Assembly (NCBI GenBank): GCA_019054805.1
Contig: JAHQIY010000004.1
Span: forward strand, 8,812,501 to 8,876,500
DNA: 64,000 bases
Source: Brachionus manjavacas
Lineage: Eukaryota; Rotifera; Eurotatoria; Ploima; Brachionidae
Direction: 5' to 3'
How positions within the stretch are numbered: the stretch's first letter is position 1; each line of letters begins with the position of its first letter. The notes beneath the pieces were generated by a model. That model had not been told where the DNA came from. It did no database searches and saw only the letters and a list, made by a program, of their open reading frames with translations. Of the stretch, positions 58,165-64,000 are shown piece by piece. The position numbers and the translations under genes are program-made.

Positions 58165-59277
58165 AACATTCAATGCCAATCAAAAAAATGGCTAGCATAA
58201 ATCGTTTAGCCAAAATTAATTTACCAATTTTTGTTTGATATTTTAGATGATCAAATTTAAAATTATATTTCAAAAGTTTTTATTAATAATATGTATTGTA
58301 TTAAAAATTATGTTATTACTTAACCTAGACTTTTTTGAGAAATAGTCAAAAAATGTGAATATTTATTTAAAATAGTAAAAATTTGACTTTTATAATTTTT
58401 TCGTTTTGGTGTAAAAAAAATATAAAATTATTTTAGCATATAAGTTGACATGAGACTGTTCCTTTTTAAATTTTTTTGTCAAGTTTTTAGTTGTGTTTAG
58501 TTTTTTTTTGGAAATTGGAGCTTGTTTGTTATTTACGATCAGGATACTTTTTAAAGCACCCTCAAGATTAATAAACACACTTTAAAAATTTGTTGAAAAG
58601 TCTTTTTTTCTACTGTAAATAACTAATTTTTAGCTCAAAATAATTGGCCAACCAAAATAAATGACTTTTATAATAAATATTATAATTAAAAAACACTTCA
58701 AATTGTTTTTAAAAATTCTTTTTAATAATCAAAATTCAATTTTGAACAATAACCTTAAGTTTTCCCCAAAGTTATTAAAACCTAAAAAAGGCACTCAGTA
58801 AAAAGAAATATTTTTTTTATTATCAAATAGATAATATAATATGTCCCTTTTCTATCCTAGTGGATAATGAGGAGGCGCTTATCTCCTTTTCCTGTACCTT
58901 TCTGAGTTAAATAGATAATATGATGAAAATTAATTTTTGGACAAATCAAATCGAAAGCACAAAATTTTAAAAAGAATTATCTAAATTTTTTATCGTTGAC
59001 ACTTTTTAACTTATGGAAAAATTATAAAACGACTATAAAATTAAAATTTTTATAAATGTTGTAATTTCTGGTTTATTATTTCCTCTTGTTTTTCAAAACC
59101 TCTCAATTCTTGAACATGTAAAACCTGTCATTCCTTAGTTTAATTTATCGTTTTTAATTTAAAAATTTAATTTATTTCATTTTTATTTAATCTGAAAGAG
59201 CATTATATCGAAACAGAGAAAAATAAATGTTAACAATAGGCTTTTTAAATGTCTAGTTTCTTAAGTATTTGAAAAAA
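58165..59277. other. AT-rich intergenic DNA with repeat fragments
   Basis: 58842-58912 is the partner of the repeat at 42665. 59185-59220 on the minus strand is a diverged LINE-tail motif. No gene supported. Confidence 0.45.
58842..58912 (+). repeat. Dispersed short repeat, possible SINE (copy 2)
   Basis: TATCCTAGTGGATAATGAGG then AGGCGCTTATCTCCTTTT match the complement of 42720-42780. Confidence 0.55.
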
Positions 59278-59799
59278 AATAATATTTTGTATATTTTGAT
59301 TTCAGTTAATTTATTAGCATCTTGAATTTAAATTCAATTCACAGATCATTTCTTTTCAAAGAGTTTATCTTTAGATATTAAAATTAATCATTAAATTTAT
59401 TTAAAAAATTTTAATGTGATATTTGATAAATGTGGTACTCGGACTAAATTTTTCCTTTTTTTAGATTTAGCATGACCATATATTCAAGTAAAATTTAAAC
59501 TCGATTTATAAAAATAAATTGTTTTGACAAAAATTTCAGTTTTTTCGTTCCAGATTTTATTTTACTTATAATTATTACCATTCAAAAATAATTTTAAAAA
59601 TTATTAAGGGATCTAGAAATAAATGATCATAATGAAAAAATATAACTAAAGAAAATGTTTTATTTATTTTCTAATTAATAAGGTTAGTGCAAAAATTAAT
59701 TTTTTTTATTTTGTAAGCACTTTATATCAAACTTAATTATTAATATATGCAAAAAAAATTAAAATTTTTAATTAAAAATTTAATTTTTTTTAATTTAAA

Positions 59800-62700
59800 A
59801 GAAATTGTCGATTAAATTCCAAATTTGAATCTAATTTTTTAGAGGTAAGGCTCAAAATTTTAAATTGAATTGAAAATTAAAAAATTTTAATTTAGAAGGA
59901 ATCAACAAAATTTCAAGTGTATCACCAATTGATCAAAAGTAAAAATGATAATGTGATAATCGATTTATCTCAAAAAGAAAGAAATCAAATTGATAGCTTA
60001 AAGCTTACAAGTAATTCAGGAGATGAAATTCTTATGACTGAGTCAGGCTTTGAACTTATTCCAACATATCTAGACATGGAAAGTGTCAGAGAGTTGAAAA
60101 TAGTTGGTTATTGTGATACGGAATTTCCCACTCAAATATTTAGACCCTTTAAAAATTTAACTAGGCTTAAAATAGATATGTTTAACTTACATTTATTGAA
60201 TGAAAACTCATTTATTGGTTTGGAAAGCTTGGAAATATTGGAACTAGCTAAATTGCTTATTGATATTGATGAAAATGCATTTAAGGCCCTTATCAATCTA
60301 AAGCTGCTTATTTTTACCAAGTGCTATTTTGGTACTTTTCACAAGAAAAGTGGACTAGAGAACCTCAAAGCATTAAAGATAAAACATAGCAATTTTGTAG
60401 ATTTTCGACTTGAGTATTTACAATTATTTAAGAACCTCGAAAATATACAAATATTCAGGAGTGAATTTGCCAAAAGTAAAATCAAATCGTTCAATGGATT
60501 GGAGAATTTGAAAATTTTAGAGACAGACTTAAAAGAAGAAATATATCTCAAAAGCAATCTAGAAATTTTGAGTCTTGACTTCCAATCTTTTAAGCCTCAT
60601 GCTTCCTTTAATGGACTCAAATTTCTTCACATTAGAGATGGATGTCTTAACCAAATTTTTAACCAAATAGAGCATTTGAATCAATTGAATCAGCTTGAAT
60701 TTTTGGACTTTGAATTGGACGACAAATTAGTAGATGATTTCAACCAAGTTAATTTGCAAAGTTAAAGTATTTAGTTTTGATTTGTAATAATACACCAAAT
60801 TTTAACCGATCGCTGCAGAATTTACAAGGATTGGAACTGAAAGGAGCCAAATTTATGCCTCGTGACAAGTTTATTAATTTAAAAAGTCTTGATTATCTGG
60901 CTATTACAAACCCAGCAAGGTCAATGTTAGAAACATTTTGTGGAACAACTTTTAGTACAATCAAGAATTTGAAATTTTTAAAAATCGAAAATTGCTTGTA
61001 TGATTTTTCTTATGATGATGATAAAAAGACTGAAATATATGAAAAATTGTCTAAGCTTTTTGAGACACCGGAAAATGTGTTGTTTAATGATAGTATGTGT
61101 GACAATGAATGTCTCTTTGAAGTAAGAAATTTATTTATTTCATTTTGACTGTTTATCGTGAATTAAGGAACAATATTGAAGAATTCAATCTTTTTTTTCT
61201 AAAATACCTAAGAGAGTAAATTTAAATAGCTGCTTCAAATGGGAAATTTTTTGATCTAGATTTATTTTGTTAGTGATTCAATTAAATGGCGAAGAATTAG
61301 ACTAATAGAATTTTGAAAATAAATAAGAAAGTAAAATTCATTATGAGATTGATTCAATTTTGATTACTTTTTTTTTTATTTCTTATATTCAAAGATACGA
61401 TGGATTAAATTTTTTTTTAATGGATAAAAAATTTAAAAAATAAATATCAAAACATTACAACGCCTAAAATTTAAAATTTGTAATCTTTTAAAAAACTATA
61501 GTAAAACATTTTCAAGCTATTTTTGGACCTGATAGATATTAAAATATTTATTTATGTAAAATAATAAACTTCATTTGCTCCTTCTTGATACAATTAACAC
61601 GCAGATCCAAATCATTGGCTTTTTTTGAGACAAAAATTACAAATTATTATTTATTTATTAATTATTTGTTATATCTGTGCCGAGCTAAAGCTCCTTCAGA
61701 TTAAAAAAAATAAAAATCAAGACAAAATAAAATAAAATAAAAATGAAGAAAAAATAAGTTAAAATATAATATAGAAGAAAGTTAAAATTGATAAATTGTA
61801 AGAGATGACATGTGCAAAATGTTTAAGTATTGAACAGTTCAGGAAAGAAAGAAGAAAAAGTAAGATAGTAATTACAGAATGGAGTTGGGTATTCAACATA
61901 TCTTTATTTAGAACCCGCTTTATATTCATCAACCAGCTTGATAACCAATGGAACAGAATGACGCAGTCTTCCCGCTACATATCTTTTTCTCAATTAAAAA
62001 AAATATCATTTATTTATTATTTATTTATTTGTAAATCTGTATCGAGCGTTAGCTCCTTCAGAGAAAAATAAAAAATAAAAATAAATAAAAAAAATGATTA
62101 AAATAAAAGTTACTGAATAAAATAAGAATTAAAAAATAAAGTTAAATAATTGAAATTTGAAAAGGAAATAAAAGAAAAGAAAAAAAAAATCGTTTTTGAA
62201 ATGCAGAAAATGGACACAAAAGTTACAAAAGTTGAATAAATGAAAAAAACACTTTAAGAATATAAATTGTAATTAAGCATACAAATTTTTGGTAACAAAT
62301 TTTAAAAATGTTTCATACTCTTAATGTATCTTGGTAGCAAATTCTTTGGTTAGATGTCAGATGAAAAGAGTTGGTTTCCTATTATTTATAATTGTGTTAA
62401 TCAGATAATATAAAAAAACTTAATTGAATGTATAATCAGCTGATAAAATTAAGAGAAAAAATCTTGATACTGCTACTAATATCTTGGTCACAAACTCTTT
62501 GGTAATATTTCATGTGAACAAGATATATCACCTATTTTTAAAAATTGTGTTGATAATATTAAAGATAGAATCGTATTTTTATGTATCAGCTGATACAGTT
62601 TAGAGAACCAATTATTGAATTCTAAAAAAAAATTTGAAAATTTTTATTTTGTTCCAAAAATTCAAATTATCTTAATTAACTAAATTCTGATTTTAGCTAA

Positions 62701-63053
62701 GTGCCAAATTAAGTGGAGAGCAGATAACTGAAAAAGTTTACTTTGAGAAATATTTGAAAGTATCGGAATGTATTCGTGAGTTTGTTTTGAACAATGAGTC
62801 AAATTATTATAAAGAATATTTGAGAAACACAATAAGACGACAGTCAAATTTTGGTTTAGATGAAGAATCAAATAGTGAGATGGAAAGTTGTGAAGGCGAA
62901 GTTGATTATTATATGAGTTATGAAGAATTTTTGAGTACTTATCATGAACATGAAGAGTATGAATATAATAGTGATGAAAGATACATGATGGACTATGAAT
63001 ACACGATTATTAATGACAATGGTGAATATGACTATGACTATGGACAGCTTTAA
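59800..63053 (+). pseudogene. LRR protein with acidic Tyr-rich tail, right copy (one frameshift)
   Basis: Exons: about 59801-59844, 59896-61121 and 62697-63053, with in-phase introns of 51 and 1575 bases. The main exon encodes leucine-rich repeats (GLESLEILELAKLL, NLENIQIF, QLNQLEFLDFEL). The tail exon encodes LSAKLSGEQITEKVYFEKY, then a Glu/Asp/Tyr-rich segment identical in protein sequence to the left copy. A single missing base near 60758 (left copy CCA, here CA) shifts the frame, which then resumes as KYLVLICNN from about 60765. Exon lengths (1226 against 1224) agree exactly with one extra three-codon and one missing two-codon indel plus this deletion. Unless the deletion is a sequencing error, this copy is broken too. 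Confidence 0.8.
61640..62250 (+). mobile_element. Two LINE 3' ends inserted in the right LRR intron
   Basis: Two plus-strand tails, each with the motif CGAGC(T/G)(A/T)(A/T)AGCTCCTTCAGA followed by an A-rich run, lie at 61672-61800 and 62037-62100. Before the second, NQLDNQWNRMTQSSRYIS reads like the final residues of a LINE polyprotein (xLDxxW). The left LRR copy lacks this block. Confidence 0.7.
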
Positions 63054-63763
63054 TGTATTATGGCTGCTATTCATTTTTGTTTTTTGTTATCTCATAATTA
63101 TTCTTAGTGAATAATTTTTCTCTAAATCCAAATAAACTATTTAATCCCTCAATAAATTTTCCAAATACTTATTTCTCTTTAAAACTACTAATCTCAACCC
63201 AAACCTACTGCATTTCCTTCTCTTAAAACAAGAAAAATCATGGTGTTCATTGATCGTGATTTACTTTACTCCTAAATATGGCACTTTTTTTCTAAAAGAA
63301 TAACTTTATAAAAGTAAAAATTTAATTTTAATAATATCAATTTTCATCGATCTGTTAAAATATCAAAGATTTAATAAACATTAAAAACAAAACTTTAAAA
63401 TTAAAGCAAATAAATAATATTTAATTGATGATAATTAGCTTCTATTTAATAAATTAAAGAATCTTAATATATTAAAAATTTCCCAGTGTGAAAAAAGTTA
63501 GCTGACTTTCTAACACATTAAACGGTTTTGGAAAGCATAAAAGTTAACTTTGGAGAATTCCACCAAAAATTTAAATACTTTTTTTAAGGTCTTTATTAAA
63601 GGAAATATTTAAATCTGAAAATTGATCGTGGAAAAAATATAGCAATTGGCAAATTTTTTTTTCTATTTAACTTTTTGTAAATTTTGAAATTACGTTTTTT
63701 AATTTAAACTCAATACTTAAGAATGTTAAAATTTGAAATTTAATTACGCAATTATTTCCAAAA

Positions 63764-63863
63764 AGACGTCATATTTGACGATCTATTTATTAATCTTTTA
63801 ATTTGGTGTTAGCTGTCGTAGCTCTGAAGCTAAATTGTTTAAAATCAAACAACTAATTTTTTC
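63764..63863 (-). repeat. Dispersed 100-bp repeat (copy 2)
   Basis: Complement of 49881-49980, lying just outside the LRR duplication. Confidence 0.85.
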
Positions 63864-63951
63864 TTTAATTATTATTTTTGTATCTCATCCTTTAATTCAT
63901 AAATGAAAAAATAACTTATTTAAAATTTAAAAGTTTTTAAACTGTTTTAAT

Positions 63952-63956
<5 letters not shown>

Positions 63957-63986
<30 letters not shown>

Positions 63987-64000
63987 CTGAAGGAGCCTAT
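63957..64000 (-). mobile_element. LINE/SINE 3' end with poly-A, cut by the window edge
   Basis: On the minus strand the last bases read ATAGGCTCCTTCAGATAAA followed by about 26 A residues, the same tail motif as at 61672 but facing the other way. The body of the element lies beyond the window. Confidence 0.65.

Larger units (their letters stand above)
59278..63647 (+). repeat. Right copy of the inverted segmental duplication (LRR locus)
   Basis: Reverse-complement partner of 33281-37113. It is longer mainly because LINE-derived sequence (about 61640-62250) is inserted in the large intron. The two copies are about 22 kb apart in opposite orientation. Confidence 0.95.

Noticed and set aside
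1..64000. tRNA or rRNA genes
   Set aside because: No cloverleaf-compatible stretch with a convincing acceptor stem and TTCRA loop was found by reading; the Pol III-like boxes at 42665 are incomplete.

Overview
The window is AT-rich (roughly three quarters A+T by eye), intron-bearing animal DNA dominated by transposable-element debris. The genes I could splice have several introns of only 45-54 bp. Typical contents are a seven-TM receptor, RING/coiled-coil proteins, a SPIN90 homologue, LRR proteins and abundant small palindromic elements. Several ATGs sit directly after a splice-acceptor-like TTTTAG or TTTCAG. Together these fit a small-genome invertebrate that uses spliced-leader trans-splicing. 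My best inference is a rotifer, Brachionus-like, but no diagnostic marker gene is present.

Layout. 1-2.4 kb: broken LINE reverse transcriptase, a palindromic element and a dead Tc1 transposase. 7.0-14.8 kb: a giant inverted-repeat unit with ~1.2 kb arms enclosing one unusually GC-rich gene for a basic nuclear-type protein; a LINE tail sits in one arm. 15.9-22.2 kb: two multi-exon RING-like/coiled-coil genes around a 1.06 kb TA-flanked palindromic element. 22.7-26.4 kb: a Tc1-bearing relative of that element, a two-exon GPCR on the minus strand, and a mariner relic. 27.4-30.8 kb: a seven-exon SPIN90/NCKIPSD gene without an SH3 domain.

33.3-37.1 kb and 59.3-63.6 kb: two inverted copies of one locus encoding a leucine-rich-repeat protein with a Tyr/Asp/Glu-rich tail. 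Their flanks and tail exons are nearly identical, but the LRR exon is clearly diverged and each copy carries different inactivating lesions. Next to the left copy, a 2 kb palindromic element splits an MFSD6-like transporter exon.

44.5-49.1 kb: a small two-exon gene, then a DNA transposon with a divergent ORF pair (one a DDE-type protein with a RAG/Transib-like residue layout), apparently nested in or beside a core-deleted MULE. 50.3-55.9 kb: gag and gene relics and a GC-rich, minus-strand, pol-less LTR retroelement with a 4-bp target duplication. Its pre-insertion sequence survives as a paralogous copy nearby. 57.5-58.2 kb: another two-exon coiled-coil gene, with a decayed relative at 50.6-51.1 kb.

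The intact-looking genes are the GPCR, SPIN90, three RING/coiled-coil-type genes, the GC-rich gene at 9 kb and the small gene at 44.5 kb. They show no obvious shared pathway. The strongest biological signal is the mosaic divergence of the inverted LRR pair; the next strongest are the transposon structures.
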